Source of the DNA: Auanema rhodensis
Taxonomy: Eukaryota; Nematoda; Chromadorea; Rhabditida; Rhabditidae
Length of the DNA stretch: 64,000 nt
Assembly: GCA_964057225.1 (NCBI GenBank)
Contig: OZ059895.1
Location: 23,942,688-24,006,687, forward strand
Direction of reading: 5' to 3'
The notes beneath the pieces were generated by a model. It worked only from the letters and a program-made list of their open reading frames with translations. It searched no databases and had not been told where the DNA came from. This document shows, piece by piece, positions 1-14,800 of this stretch (positions are counted from its first letter, which is position 1; the number at the start of each line of letters is the position of its first letter). The position numbers and the translations under genes are program-made.

Positions 1-3000
1 AGATAAAGAGATGCGGTTTTCAAAATTAGATTCCCCATGTCCATATTAGTCTAAAAACAAATTTTTATTGATATTGCTTCATGGTAACCATGACTTTGAA
101 ATTTACGTGAACTTTAATTTATGCTAATTAAATGTACACGTGATGTGCACTTGGTATGTAACTCGCTTCACGTGAAAGATAAAGAGATGCGGTTTTCAAA
201 ATTAGATTCCTCATGTCCATATTAGTCTAAAAACAAATTTTTATTGATATTGGTGCATGGTAACCATGACTTTGAAATTTACGTGAACTTTAATTTATGC
301 TAATTAAATGTACACGTGATGTGCACTTGGTATGTAACTCGCTTCACGTGAAAGATAAAGAGATACGGTTTTCAAAATTAGATTCCCCATGTCCATATTA
401 GTCTAAAAACGAATTTTTATTGATATTGGTGCATGGTAACCACGACTTTGAAATTTACGTGAACTTTAATTTATGCTAATTAAATGTACACGTGATTTGC
501 ACTTGGTATGTAACTCGCTTCACGTGAAAGATAAAGAGATGCGGTTTTCAAAATTAGATTCCTCATGTCCATATTAGTCTAAAAACAAATTTTTATTGAT
601 ATTGGTGCATGGTAACCATGACTTTGAAATTTACGTGAACTTTAATTTATGCTAATTAAATGTACACGTGATGTGCACTTGGTATGTAACTCGCTTCACG
701 TGAAAGATAAAGAGATGCGGTTTTCAAAATTAGATTCCTCATGTCCATATTAGTCTAAAAACAAATTTTTATTGATATTGGTGCATGGTAACCATGACTT
801 TGAAATTTACGTGAACTTTAATTTATGCTAATTAAATGTACACGTGATGTGCACTTGGTATGTAACTCGCTTCACGTGAAAGATAAAGAGATGCGGTTTT
901 CAAAATTAGATTCCTCATGTCCATATTAGTCTAAAAACAAATTTTTATTGATATTGGTGCATGGTAACCATGACTTTGAAATTTACGTGAACTTTAATTT
1001 ATGCTAATTAAATGTACACGTGATGTGCACTTGGTATGTAACTCGCTTCACGTGAAAGATAAAGAGATGCGGTTTTCCAAATTAGATTCCCCATGTCCAT
1101 ATTAGTCTAAAAACAAATTTTTATTGATATTGGTTCATGGTAACCATGACTTTGAAATTTACGTGAACTTTAATTTATGCTAATTAAATGTACACGTGAT
1201 GTGCACTTGGTATGTAACTCGCTTCACGTGAAAGATAAAGAGATGCGGTTTTCAAAATTAGATTCTTCATGTCCATATTAGTCTAAAAACAAATTTTTAT
1301 TGATATTGCTTCATGGTAACCATGACTTTGAAATTTACGTGAACTTTAATTTATGCTAATTAAATGTACACGTGATGTGCACTTGGTATGTAACTCGCTT
1401 CACGTGAAAGATAAAGAGATGCGGTTTTCACAATTAGATTCCTCATGTCCATATTAGTCTAAAAACAAATTTTTATTGATATTGGTGCATGGTAACCATG
1501 ACTTTGAAATTTACGTGAACTTTAATTTATGCTAATTAAATGTACACGTGATGTGCACTTGGTATGTAACTCGCTTCACGTGAAAGATAAAGAGATGCGG
1601 TTTTCAAAGTTAGATTCCCCATGTCCATATTAGTCTAAAAACGAATTTTTATTGATATTGGTGCATGGTAACCACGACTTTGAAATTTACGTGAACTTTA
1701 ATTTATGCTAATTAAATGTACACGTGATGTGCACTTGGTATGTAACTCGCTTCACGTGAAAGATAAAGAGATGCGGTTTTCCAAATTAGATTCCCCATGT
1801 CCATATTAGTCTAAAAACAAATTTTTATTGATATTGGTTCATGGTAACCATGACTTTGAAATTTACGTGAACTTTAATTTATGCTAATTAAATGTACACG
1901 TGATGTGCACTTGGTATGTAACTCGCTTCACGTGAAAGATAAAGAGATGCGGTTTTCAAAATTAGATTCTTCATGTCCATATTAGTCTAAAAACAAATTT
2001 TTATTGATATTGCTTCATGGTAACCATGACTTTGAAATTTACGTGAACTTTAATTTATGCTAATTAAATGTACACGTGATGTGCACTTGGTATGTAACTC
2101 GCTTCACGTGAAAGATAAAGAGATGCGGTTTTCACAATTAGATTCCTCATGTCCATATTAGTCTAAAAACAAATTTTTATTGATATTGGTGCATGGTAAC
2201 CATGACTTTGAAATTTACGTGAACTTTAATTTATGCTAATTAAATGTACACGTGATGTGCACTTGGTATGTAACTCGCTTCACGTGAAAGATAAAGAGAT
2301 ACGGTTTTCAAAATTAGATTCCCCATGTCCATATTAGTCTAAAAACGAATTTTTATTGATATTGGTGCATGGTAACCACGACTTTGAAATTTACGTGAAC
2401 TTTAATTTATGCTAATTAAATGTACACGTGATGTGCACTTGGTATGTAACTCGCTTCACGTGAAAGATAAAGAGATGCGGTTTTCAAAGTTAGATTCCCC
2501 ATGTCCATATTAGTCTAAAAACGAATTTTTATTGATATTGGTTCATGGTAACCATGACTTTGAAATTTACGTGAACTTTAATTTATGCTAATTAAATGTA
2601 CACGTGATGTGCACTTGGTATGTAACTCGCTTCACGTGAAAGATAAAGAGATGCGGTTTTCAAAATTAGATTCCTCATGTCCATATTAGTCTAAAAACAA
2701 ATTTTTATTGATATTGGTGCATGGTAACCACGACTTTGAAATTTACGTGAACTTTAATTTATGCTAATTAAATGTACACGTGATGTGCACTTGGTATGTA
2801 ACTCGCTTCACGTGAAAGATAAAGAGATGCGGTTTTCAAAATTAGATTCCTCATGTCCATATTAGTCTAAAAACAAATTTTTATTGATATTGGTGCATGG
2901 TAACCATGACTTTGAAATTTACGTGAACTTTAATTTATGCTAATTAAATGTACACGTGATGTGCACTTGGTATGTAACTCGCTTCACGTGTAAGATAAAG

Positions 3001-5818
3001 AGATGCGGTTTTCACAATTAGATTCCTCATGTCCATATTAGTCTAAAAACAAATTTTTATTGATATTGGTGCATGGTAACCATGACTTTGAAATTTACGT
3101 GAACTTTAATTTATGCTAATTAAATGTACACGTGATGTGCACTTGGTATGTAACTCGCTTCACGTGAAAGATAAAGAGATGCGGTTTTCAAAATTAGATT
3201 CCCCATGTCCATATTAGTCTAAAAACAAATTTTTATTGATATTGCTTCATGGTAACCATGACTTTGAAATTTACGTGAACTTTAATTTATGCTAATTAAA
3301 TGTACACGTGATGTGCACTTGGTATGTAACTCGCTTCACGTGAAAGATAAAGAGATGCGGTTTTCAAAATTAGATTCCTCATGTCCATATTAGTCTAAAA
3401 ACAAATTTTTATTGATATTGGTGCATGGTAACCATGACTTTGAAATTTACGTGAACTTTAATTTATGCTAATTAAATGTACACGTGATGTGCACTTGGTA
3501 TGTAACTCGCTTCACGTGAAAGATAAAGAGATACGGTTTTCAAAATTAGATTCCCCATGTCCATATTAGTCTAAAAACGAATTTTTATTGATATTGGTGC
3601 ATGGTAACCACGACTTTGAAATTTACGTGAACTTTAATTTATGCTAATTAAATGTACACGTGATTTGCACTTGGTATGTAACTCGCTTCACGTGAAAGAT
3701 AAAGAGATGCGGTTTTCAAAATTAGATTCCTCATGTCCATATTAGTCTAAAAACAAATTTTTATTGATATTGGTGCATGGTAACCATGACTTTGAAATTT
3801 ACGTGAACTTTAATTTATGCTAATTAAATGTACACGTGATGTGCACTTGGTATGTAACTCGCTTCACGTGAAAGATAAAGAGATGCGGTTTTCAAAATTA
3901 GATTCCTCATGTCCATATTAGTCTAAAAACAAATTTTTATTGATATTGGTGCATGGTAACCATGACTTTGAAATTTACGTGAACTTTAATTTATGCTAAT
4001 TAAATGTACACGTGATGTGCACTTGGTATGTAACTCGCTTCACGTGAAAGATAAAGAGATGCGGTTTTCAAAATTAGATTCCTCATGTCCATATTAGTCT
4101 AAAAACAAATTTTTATTGATATTGGTGCATGGTAACCATGACTTTGAAATTTACGTGAACTTTAATTTATGCTAATTAAATGTACACGTGATGTGCACTT
4201 GGTATGTAACTCGCTTCACGTGAAAGATAAAGAGATGCGGTTTTCCAAATTAGATTCCCCATGTCCATATTAGTCTAAAAACAAATTTTTATTGATATTG
4301 GTTCATGGTAACCATGACTTTGAAATTTACGTGAACTTTAATTTATGCTAATTAAATGTACACGTGATGTGCACTTGGTATGTAACTCGCTTCACGTGAA
4401 AGATAAAGAGATGCGGTTTTCAAAATTAGATTCTTCATGTCCATATTAGTCTAAAAACAAATTTTTATTGATATTGCTTCATGGTAACCATGACTTTGAA
4501 ATTTACGTGAACTTTAATTTATGCTAATTAAATGTACACGTGATGTGCACTTGGTATGTAACTCGCTTCACGTGAAAGATAAAGAGATGCGGTTTTCACA
4601 ATTAGATTCCTCATGTCCATATTAGTCTAAAAACAAATTTTTATTGATATTGGTGCATGGTAACCATGACTTTGAAATTTACGTGAACTTTAATTTATGC
4701 TAATTAAATGTACACGTGATGTGCACTTGGTATGTAACTCGCTTCACGTGAAAGATAAAGAGATGCGGTTTTCAAAGTTAGATTCCCCATGTCCATATTA
4801 GTCTAAAAACGAATTTTTATTGATATTGGTGCATGGTAACCACGACTTTGAAATTTACGTGAACTTTAATTTATGCTAATTAAATGTACACGTGATGTGC
4901 ACTTGGTATGTAACTCGCTTCACGTGAAAGATAAAGAGATGCGGTTTTCCAAATTAGATTCCCCATGTCCATATTAGTCTAAAAACAAATTTTTATTGAT
5001 ATTGGTTCATGGTAACCATGACTTTGAAATTTACGTGAACTTTAATTTATGCTAATTAAATGTACACGTGATGTGCACTTGGTATGTAACTCGCTTCACG
5101 TGAAAGATAAAGAGATGCGGTTTTCAAAATTAGATTCTTCATGTCCATATTAGTCTAAAAACAAATTTTTATTGATATTGCTTCATGGTAACCATGACTT
5201 TGAAATTTACGTGAACTTTAATTTATGCTAATTAAATGTACACGTGATGTGCACTTGGTATGTAACTCGCTTCACGTGAAAGATAAAGAGATGCGGTTTT
5301 CACAATTAGATTCCTCATGTCCATATTAGTCTAAAAACAAATTTTTATTGATATTGGTGCATGGTAACCATGACTTTGAAATTTACGTGAACTTTAATTT
5401 ATGCTAATTAAATGTACACGTGATGTGCACTTGGTATGTAACTCGCTTCACGTGAAAGATAAAGAGATACGGTTTTCAAAATTAGATTCCCCATGTCCAT
5501 ATTAGTCTAAAAACGAATTTTTATTGATATTGGTGCATGGTAACCACGACTTTGAAATTTACGTGAACTTTAATTTATGCTAATTAAATGTACACGTGAT
5601 GTGCACTTGGTATGTAACTCGCTTCACGTGAAAGATAAAGAGATGCGGTTTTCAAAGTTAGATTCCCCATGTCCATATTAGTCTAAAAACGAATTTTTAT
5701 TGATATTGGTTCATGGTAACCATGACTTTGAAATTTACGTGAACTTTAATTTATGCTAATTAAATGTACACGTGATGTGCACTTGGTATGTAACTCGCTT
5801 CACGTGAAAGATAAAGAG
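1..5818. repeat. 18-mer higher-order repeat (3168 bp), 1.8 copies
   Basis: The variant pattern of 1 to about 2650 recurs at an offset of 3168 bp (18 x 176), to about 5818. Matching landmarks are the GCTTCATGG monomer at 85 and 3253, the AGATACGG plus GATTTGCAC monomer at 361-500 and 3529-3668, TTTTCCAAAT at 1073 and 4241 and again at 1777 and 4945, CACAATT monomers, and AAAGTTAG plus AACGAATT plus ACCACGAC monomers. I saw no differences by eye in this stretch. After about 2650 (versus 5818) the monomer order diverges. The last part of copy 1 (2650-3168) has a different monomer order and includes a unique GTAAGAT variant near 2990. Confidence 0.8.
121..296. repeat. Representative satellite monomer with internal motif map
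   Basis: One 176-bp monomer, numbered from its ATG. CACGTG occurs at monomer positions 17-22 and 49-54, the second inside the 10-bp palindrome TTCACGTGAA (47-56). A third ACGT core lies at 161-164. GTGCAC, also a palindrome, is at 25-30. The A-tract A5-C-A3-T5 is at 109-122. CATGGTAACCATG (136-148) is an inverted repeat with 6-bp arms and one central base. Across the monomer boundary, TTTAATT (169-175) and AATTAAA (6-12) form 7-bp inverted arms around a 6-nt loop. This is flanked by ACGTG (161-165) and CACGT (17-21), giving an imperfect 37-nt dyad. By my count G+C is 57 of 176. The length is close to one nucleosome plus linker. Confidence 0.95.
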
Positions 5819-8800
5819 ATGCGGTTTTCAAAATTAGATTCTTCATGTCCATATTAGTCTAAAAACAAATTTTTATTGATATTGCTTCATGGTAACCATG
5901 ACTTTGAAATTTACGTGAACTTTAATTTATGCTAATTAAATGTACACGTGATGTGCACTTGGTATGTAACTCGCTTCACGTGAAAGATAAAGAGATGCGG
6001 TTTTCACAATTAGATTCCTCATGTCCATATTAGTCTAAAAACAAATTTTTATTGATATTGGTGCATGGTAACCATGACTTTGAAATTTACGTGAACTTTA
6101 ATTTATGCTAATTAAATGTACACGTGATGTGCACTTGGTATGTAACTCGCTTCACGTGAAAGATAAAGAGATACGGTTTTCAAAATTAGATTCCCCATGT
6201 CCATATTAGTCTAAAAACGAATTTTTATTGATATTGGTGCATGGTAACCACGACTTTGAAATTTACGTGAACTTTAATTTATGCTAATTAAATGTACACG
6301 TGATGTGCACTTGGTATGTAACTCGCTTCACGTGAAAGATAAAGAGATGCGGTTTTCAAAATTAGATTCCTCATGTCCATATTAGTCTAAAAACAAATTT
6401 TTATTGATATTGGTGCATGGTAACCATGACTTTGAAATTTACGTGAACTTTAATTTATGCTAATTAAATGTACACGTGATGTGCACTTGGTTTGTAACTC
6501 GCTTCACGTGAAAGATAAAGAGATGCGGTTTTCAAAATTAGATTCCTCATGTCCATATTAGTCTAAAAACAAATTTTTATTGATATTGGTGCATGGTAAC
6601 CATGACTTTGAAATTTACGTGAACTTTAATTTATGCTAATTAAATGTACACGTGATGTGCACTTGGTATGTAACTCGCTTCACGTGAAAGATAAAGAGAT
6701 GCGGTTTTCAAAATTAGATTCCTCATGTCCATATTAGTCTAAAAACAAATTTTTATTGATATTGGTGCATGGTAACCACGACTTTGAAATTTACGTGAAC
6801 TTTAATTTATGCTAATTAAATGTACACGTGATGTGCACTTGGTATGTAACTCGCTTCACGTGAAAGATAAAGAGATGCGGTTTTCAAAATTAGATTCCTC
6901 ATGTCCATATTAGTCTAAAAACAAATTTTTATTGATATTGGTGCATGGTAACCATGACTTTGAAATTTACGTGAACTTTAATTTATGCTAATTAAATGTA
7001 CACGTGATGTGCACTTGGTATGTAACTCGCTTCACGTGAAAGATAAAGAGATGCGGTTTTCAAAATTAGATTCCTCATGTCCATATTAGTCTAAAAACAA
7101 ATTTTTATTGATATTGGTGCATGGTAACCATGACTTTGAAATTTACGTGAACTTTAATTTATGCTAATTAAATGTACACGTGATGTGCACTTGGTATGTA
7201 ACTCGCTTCACGTGAAAGATAAAGAGATGCGGTTTTCAAAATTAGATTCCCCATGTCCATATTAGTCTAAAAACAAATTTTTATTGATATTGCTTCATGG
7301 TAACCATGACTTTGAAATTTACGTGAACTTTAATTTATGCTAATTAAATGTACACGTGATGTGCACTTGGTATGTAACTCGCTTCACGTGAAAGATAAAG
7401 AGATGCGGTTTTCAAAATTAGATTCCTCATGTCCATATTAGTCTAAAAACAAATTTTTATTGATATTGGTGCATGGTAACCATGACTTTGAAATTTACGT
7501 GAACTTTAATTTATGCTAATTAAATGTACACGTGATGTGCACTTGGTATGTAACTCGCTTCACGTGAAAGATAAAGAGATGCGGTTTTCAAAATTAGATT
7601 CCTCATGTCCATATTAGTCTAAAAACAAATTTTTATTGATATTGGTGCATGGTAACCATGACTTTGAAATTTACGTGAACTTTAATTTATGCTAATTAAA
7701 TGTACACGTGATGTGCACTTGGTATGTAACTCGCTTCACGTGAAAGATAAAGAGATGCGGTTTTCAAAATTAGATTCCCCATGTCCATATTAGTCTAAAA
7801 ACAAATTTTTATTGATATTGCTTCATGGTAACCATGACTTTGAAATTTACGTGAACTTTAATTTATGCTAATTAAATGTACACGTGATGTGCACTTGGTA
7901 TGTAACTCGCTTCACGTGAAAGATAAAGAGATGCGGTTTTCAAAATTAGATTCCTCATGTCCATATTAGTCTAAAAACAAATTTTTATTGATATTGGTGC
8001 ATGGTAACCATGACTTTGAAATTTACGTGAACTTTAATTTATGCTAATTAAATGTACACGTGATGTGCACTTGGTATGTAACTCGCTTCACGTGAAAGAT
8101 AAAGAGATACGGTTTTCAAAATTAGATTCCCCATGTCCATATTAGTCTAAAAACGAATTTTTATTGATATTGGTGCATGGTAACCACGACTTTGAAATTT
8201 ACGTGAACTTTAATTTATGCTAATTAAATGTACACGTGATTTGCACTTGGTATGTAACTCGCTTCACGTGAAAGATAAAGAGATGCGGTTTTCAAAATTA
8301 GATTCCTCATGTCCATATTAGTCTAAAAACAAATTTTTATTGATATTGGTGCATGGTAACCATGACTTTGAAATTTACGTGAACTTTAATTTATGCTAAT
8401 TAAATGTACACGTGATGTGCACTTGGTATGTAACTCGCTTCACGTGAAAGATAAAGAGATGCGGTTTTCAAAATTAGATTCCCCATGTCCATATTAGTCT
8501 AAAAACAAATTTTTATTGATATTGCTTCATGGTAACCATGACTTTGAAATTTACGTGAACTTTAATTTATGCTAATTAAATGTACACGTGATGTGCACTT
8601 GGTATGTAACTCGCTTCACGTGAAAGATAAAGAGATGCGGTTTTCAAAATTAGATTCCTCATGTCCATATTAGTCTAAAAACAAATTTTTATTGATATTG
8701 GTGCATGGTAACCATGACTTTGAAATTTACGTGAACTTTAATTTATGCTAATTAAATGTACACGTGATGTGCACTTGGTATGTAACTCGCTTCACGTGAA

Positions 8801-10224
8801 AGATAAAGAGATGCGGTTTTCAAAATTAGATTCCTCATGTCCATATTAGTCTAAAAACAAATTTTTATTGATATTGGTGCATGGTAACCATGACTTTGAA
8901 ATTTACGTGAACTTTAATTTATGCTAATTAAATGTACACGTGATGTGCACTTGGTATGTAACTCGCTTCACGTGAAAGATAAAGAGATGCGGTTTTCAAA
9001 ATTAGATTCCCCATGTCCATATTAGTCTAAAAACAAATTTTTATTGATATTGCTTCATGGTAACCATGACTTTGAAATTTACGTGAACTTTAATTTATGC
9101 TAATTAAATGTACACGTGATGTGCACTTGGTATGTAACTCGCTTCACGTGAAAGATAAAGAGATGCGGTTTTCAAAATTAGATTCCTCATGTCCATATCA
9201 GTCTAAAAACAAATTTTTATTGATATTGGTGCATGGTAACCATGACTTTGAAATTTACGTGAACTTTAATTTATGCTAATTAAATGTACACGTGATGTGC
9301 ACTTGGTATGTAACTCGCTTCACGTGAAAGATAAAGAGATACGGTTTTCAAAATTAGATTCTCCATGTCCATATTAGTCTAAAAACGAATTTTTATTGAT
9401 ATTGGTGCATGGTAACCACGACTTTGAAATTTACGTGAACTTTAATTTATGCTAATTAAATGTACACGTGATTTGCACTTGGTATGTAACTCGCTTCACG
9501 TGAAAGATAAAGAGATGCGGTTTTCAAAATTAGATTCCTCATGTCCATATTAGTCTAAAAACAAATTTTTATTGATATTGGTGCATGGTAACCATGACTT
9601 TGAAATTTACGTGAACTTTAATTTATGCTAATTAAATGTACACGTGATGTGCACTTGGTATGTAACTCGCTTCACGTGAAAGATAAAGAGATGCGGTTTT
9701 CAAAATTAGATTCCTCATGTCCATATTAGTCTAAAAACAAATTTTTATTGATATTGGTGCATGGTAACCATGACTTTGAAATTTACGTGAACTTTAATTT
9801 ATGCTAATTAAATGTACACGTGATGTGCACTTGGTATGTAACTCGCTTCACGTGAAAGATAAAGAGATGCGGTTTTCAAAATTAGATTCCTCATGTCCAT
9901 ATTAGTCTAAAAACAAATTTTTATTGATATTGGTGCATGGTAACCATGACTTTGAAATTTACGTGAACTTTAATTTATGCTAATTAAATGTACACGTGAT
10001 GTGCACTTGGTATGTAACTCGCTTCACGTGAAAGATAAAGAGATGCGGTTTTCAAAATTAGATTCCTCATGTCCATATTAGTCTAAAAACAAATTTTTAT
10101 TGATATTGGTGCATGGTAACCATGACTTTGAAATTTACGTGAACTTTAATTTATGCTAATTAAATGTACACGTGATGTGCACTTGGTATGTAACTCGCTT
10201 CACGTGAAAGATAAAGAGATGCGG
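5819..10224. repeat. Satellite stretch with 3-mer and 4-mer rhythm
   Basis: Here most monomers carry ATTCCTCATG with GGTGCATGG. They are punctuated by ATTCCCCATG plus GCTTCATGG monomers near 7293, 7821, 8525 and 9053, spaced 528, 704 and 528 bp (3, 4 and 3 monomers). AGATACGG plus GATTTGCAC monomers near 8105 and 9337 lie 1232 bp apart (7 monomers). The pattern looks like repeated small duplications rather than one clean higher-order unit. A single-copy TTTGTAAC variant occurs near 6490. Confidence 0.65.
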
Positions 10225-13200
10225 TTTTCCAAATTAGATTCCCCATGTCCATATTAGTCTAAAAACAAATTTTTATTGATATTGGTTCATGGTAACCATG
10301 ACTTTGAAATTTACGTGAACTTTAATTTATGCTAATTAAATGTACACGTGATGTGCACTTGGTATGTAACTCGCTTCACGTGAAAGATAAAGAGATGCGG
10401 TTTTCAAAATTAGATTCTTCATGTCCATATTAGTCTAAAAACAAATTTTTATTGATATTGCTTCATGGTAACCATGACTTTGAAATTTACGTGAACTTTA
10501 ATTTATGCTAATTAAATGTACACGTGATGTGCACTTGGTATGTAACTCGCTTCACGTGAAAGATAAAGAGATGCGGTTTTCACAATTAGATTCCTCATGT
10601 CCATATCAGTCTAAAAACAAATTTTTATTGATATTGGTGCATGGTAACCATGACTTTGAAATTTACGTGAACTTTAATTTATGCTAATTAAATGTACACG
10701 TGATGTGCACTTGGTATGTAACTCGCTTCACGTGAAAGATAAAGAGATGCGGTTTTCAAAATTAGATTCCTCATGTCCATATTAGTCTAAAAACAAATTT
10801 TTATTGATATTGGTGCATGGTAACCATGACTTTGAAATTTACGTGAACTTTAATTTATGCTAATTAAATGTACACGTGATGTGCACTTGGTATGTAACTC
10901 GCTTCACGTGAAAGATAAAGAGATGCGGTTTTCAAAATTAGATTCCTCATGTCCATATTAGTCTAAAAACAAATTTTTATTGATATTGGTGCATGGTAAC
11001 CATGACTTTGAAATTTACGTGAACTTTAATTTATGCTAATTAAATGTACACGTGATGTGCACTTGGTATGTAACTCGCTTCACGTGAAAGATAAAGAGAT
11101 GCGGTTTTCAAAATTAGATTCCTCATGTCCATATTAGTCTAAAAACAAATTTTTATTGATATTGGTGCATGGTAACCATGACTTTGAAATTTACGTGAAC
11201 TTTAATTTATGCTAATTAAATGTACACGTGATGTGCACTTGGTATGTAACTCGCTTCACGTGAAAGATAAAGAGATGCGGTTTTCCAAATTAGATTCCCC
11301 ATGTCCATATTAGTCTAAAAACAAATTTTTATTGATATTGGTTCATGGTAACCATGACTTTGAAATTTACGTGAACTTTAATTTATGCTAATTAAATGTA
11401 CACGTGATGTGCACTTGGTATGTAACTCGCTTCACGTAAAAGATAAAGAGATGCGGTTTTCAAAATTAGATTCCCCATGTCCATATTAGTCTAAAAACAA
11501 ATTTTTATTGATATTGGTGCATGGTAACCATGACTTTGAAATTTACGTGAACTTTAATTTATGCTAATTAAATGTACACGTGATGTGCACTTGGTATGTA
11601 ACTCGCTTCACGTGAAAGATAAAGAGATGCGGTTTTCAAAATTAGATTCTTCATGTCCATATTAGTCTAAAAACAAATTTTTATTGATATTGGTGCATGG
11701 TAACCATGACTTTGAAATTTACGTGAACTTTAATTTATGCTAATTAAATGTACACGTGATGTGCACTTGGTATGTAACTCGCTTCACGTGAAAGATAAAG
11801 AGATGCGGTTTTCAAAATTAGATTCCTCATGTCCATATTAGTCTAAAAACAAATTTTTATTGATATTGGTGCATGGTAACCATGACTTTGAAATTTACGT
11901 GAACTTTAATTTATGCTAATTAAATGTACACGTGATGTGCACTTGGTATGTAACTCGCTTCACGTGAAAGATAAAGAGATGCGGTTTTCAAAATTAGATT
12001 CCTCATGTCCATATTAGTCTAAAAACAAATTTTTATTGATATTGGTGCATGGTAACCATGACTTTGAAATTTACGTGAACTTTAATTTATGCTAATTAAA
12101 TGTACACGTGATGTGCACTTGGTATGTAACTCGCTTCACGTGAAAGATAAAGAGATGCGGTTTTCCAAATTAGATTCCCCATGTCCATATTAGTCTAAAA
12201 ACAAATTTTTATTGATATTGGTTCATGGTAACCATGACTTTGAAATTTACGTGAACTTTAATTTATGCTAATTAAATGTACACGTGATGTGCACTTGGTA
12301 TGTAACTCGCTTCACGTGAAAGATAAAGAGATGCGGTTTTCAAAATTAGATTCCTCATGTCCATATTAGTCTAAAAACAAATTTTTATTGATATTGGTGC
12401 ATGGTAACCATGACTTTGAAATTTACGTGAACTTTAATTTATGCTAATTAAATGTACACGTGATGTGCACTTGGTATGTAACTCGCTTCACGTGAAAGAT
12501 AAAGAGATGCGGTTTTCAAAATTAGATTCCTCATGTCCATATTAGTCTAAAAACAAATTTTTATTGATATTGGTGCATGGTAACCATGACTTTGAAATTT
12601 ACGTGAACTTTAATTTATGCTAATTAAATGTACACGTGATGTGCACTTGGTATGTAACTCGCTTCACGTGAAAGATAAAGAGATGCGGTTTTCAAAATTA
12701 GATTCCTCATGTCCATATTAGTCTAAAAACAAATTTTTATTGATATTGGTGCATGGTAACCATGACTTTGAAATTTACGTGAACTTTAATTTATGCTAAT
12801 TAAATGTACACGTGATGTGCACTTGGTATGTAACTCGCTTCACGTGAAAGATAAAGAGATGCGGTTTTCCAAATTAGATTCCCCATGTCCATATTAGTCT
12901 AAAAACAAATTTTTATTGATATTGGTTCATGGTAACCATGACTTTGAAATTTACGTGAACTTTAATTTATGCTAATTAAATGTACACGTGATGTGCACTT
13001 GGTATGTAACTCGCTTCACGTAAAAGATAAAGAGATGCGGTTTTCAAAATTAGATTCCCCATGTCCATATTAGTCTAAAAACAAATTTTTATTGATATTG
13101 GTGCATGGTAACCATGACTTTGAAATTTACGTGAACTTTAATTTATGCTAATTAAATGTACACGTGATGTGCACTTGGTATGTAACTCGCTTCACGTGAA

Positions 13201-14800
13201 AGATAAAGAGATGCGGTTTTCAAAATTAGATTCTTCATGTCCATATTAGTCTAAAAACAAATTTTTATTGATATTGGTGCATGGTAACCATGACTTTGAA
13301 ATTTACGTGAACTTTAATTTATGCTAATTAAATGTACACGTGATGTGCACTTGGTATGTAACTCGCTTCACGTGAAAGATAAAGAGATGCGGTTTTCAAA
13401 ATTAGATTCCTCATGTCCATATTAGTCTAAAAACAAATTTTTATTGATATTGGTGCATGGTAACCATGACTTTGAAATTTACGTGAACTTTAATTTATGC
13501 TAATTAAATGTACACGTGATGTGCACTTGGTATGTAACTCGCTTCACGTGAAAGATAAAGAGATGCGGTTTTCAAAATTAGATTCCTCATGTCCATATTA
13601 GTCTAAAAACAAATTTTTATTGATATTGGTGCATGGTAACCATGACTTTGAAATTTACGTGAACTTTAATTTATGCTAATTAAATGTACACGTGATGTGC
13701 ACTTGGTATGTAACTCGCTTCACGTGAAAGATAAAGAGATGCGGTTTTCCAAATTAGATTCCCCATGTCCATATTAGTCTAAAAACAAATTTTTATTGAT
13801 ATTGGTTCATGGTAACCATGACTTTGAAATTTACGTGAACTTTAATTTATGCTAATTAAATGTACACGTGATGTGCACTTGGTATGTAACTCGCTTCACG
13901 TGAAAGATAAAGAGATGCGGTTTTCAAAATTAGATTCTTCATGTCCATATTAGTCTAAAAACAAATTTTTATTGATATTGCTTCATGGTAACCATGACTT
14001 TGAAATTTACGTGAACTTTAATTTATGCTAATTAAATGTACACGTGATGTGCACTTGGTATGTAACTCGCTTCACGTGAAAGATAAAGAGATGCGGTTTT
14101 CACAATTAGATTCCTCATGTCCATATCAGTCTAAAAACAAATTTTTATTGATATTGGTGCATGGTAACCATGACTTTGAAATTTACGTGAACTTTAATTT
14201 ATGCTAATTAAATGTACACGTGATGTGCACTTGGTATGTAACTCGCTTCACGTGAAAGATAAAGAGATGCGGTTTTCAAAATTAGATTCCTCATGTCCAT
14301 ATTAGTCTAAAAACAAATTTTTATTGATATTGGTGCATGGTAACCATGACTTTGAAATTTACGTGAACTTTAATTTATGCTAATTAAATGTACACGTGAT
14401 GTGCACTTGGTATGTAACTCGCTTCACGTGAAAGATAAAGAGATGCGGTTTTCAAAATTAGATTCCTCATGTCCATATTAGTCTAAAAACAAATTTTTAT
14501 TGATATTGGTGCATGGTAACCATGACTTTGAAATTTACGTGAACTTTAATTTATGCTAATTAAATGTACACGTGATGTGCACTTGGTATGTAACTCGCTT
14601 CACGTGAAAGATAAAGAGATGCGGTTTTCAAAATTAGATTCCTCATGTCCATATTAGTCTAAAAACAAATTTTTATTGATATTGGTGCATGGTAACCATG
14701 ACTTTGAAATTTACGTGAACTTTAATTTATGCTAATTAAATGTACACGTGATGTGCACTTGGTATGTAACTCGCTTCACGTGAAAGATAAAGAGATGCGG
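10225..14800. repeat. Symmetric monomer-block arrangement X-Y-Z-Y-X
   Basis: Blocks begin at TTTTCCAAAT monomers. X is 10225-11280 (6 monomers, including CACAATT with CATATCAG), Y is 11281-12160 (5 monomers, the second starting with CGTAAAAG), Z is 12161-12864 (4 monomers), then Y again at 12865-13744 and X again at 13745-14800. X copies are 3520 bp apart (20 monomers) and Y copies 1584 bp apart (9 monomers). All monomers point the same way, so this is symmetry of block order, not an inverted repeat. Another TTTTCCAAAT monomer at 14801, followed by GCTT and CACAATT monomers, starts a further X-like block. Confidence 0.75.
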
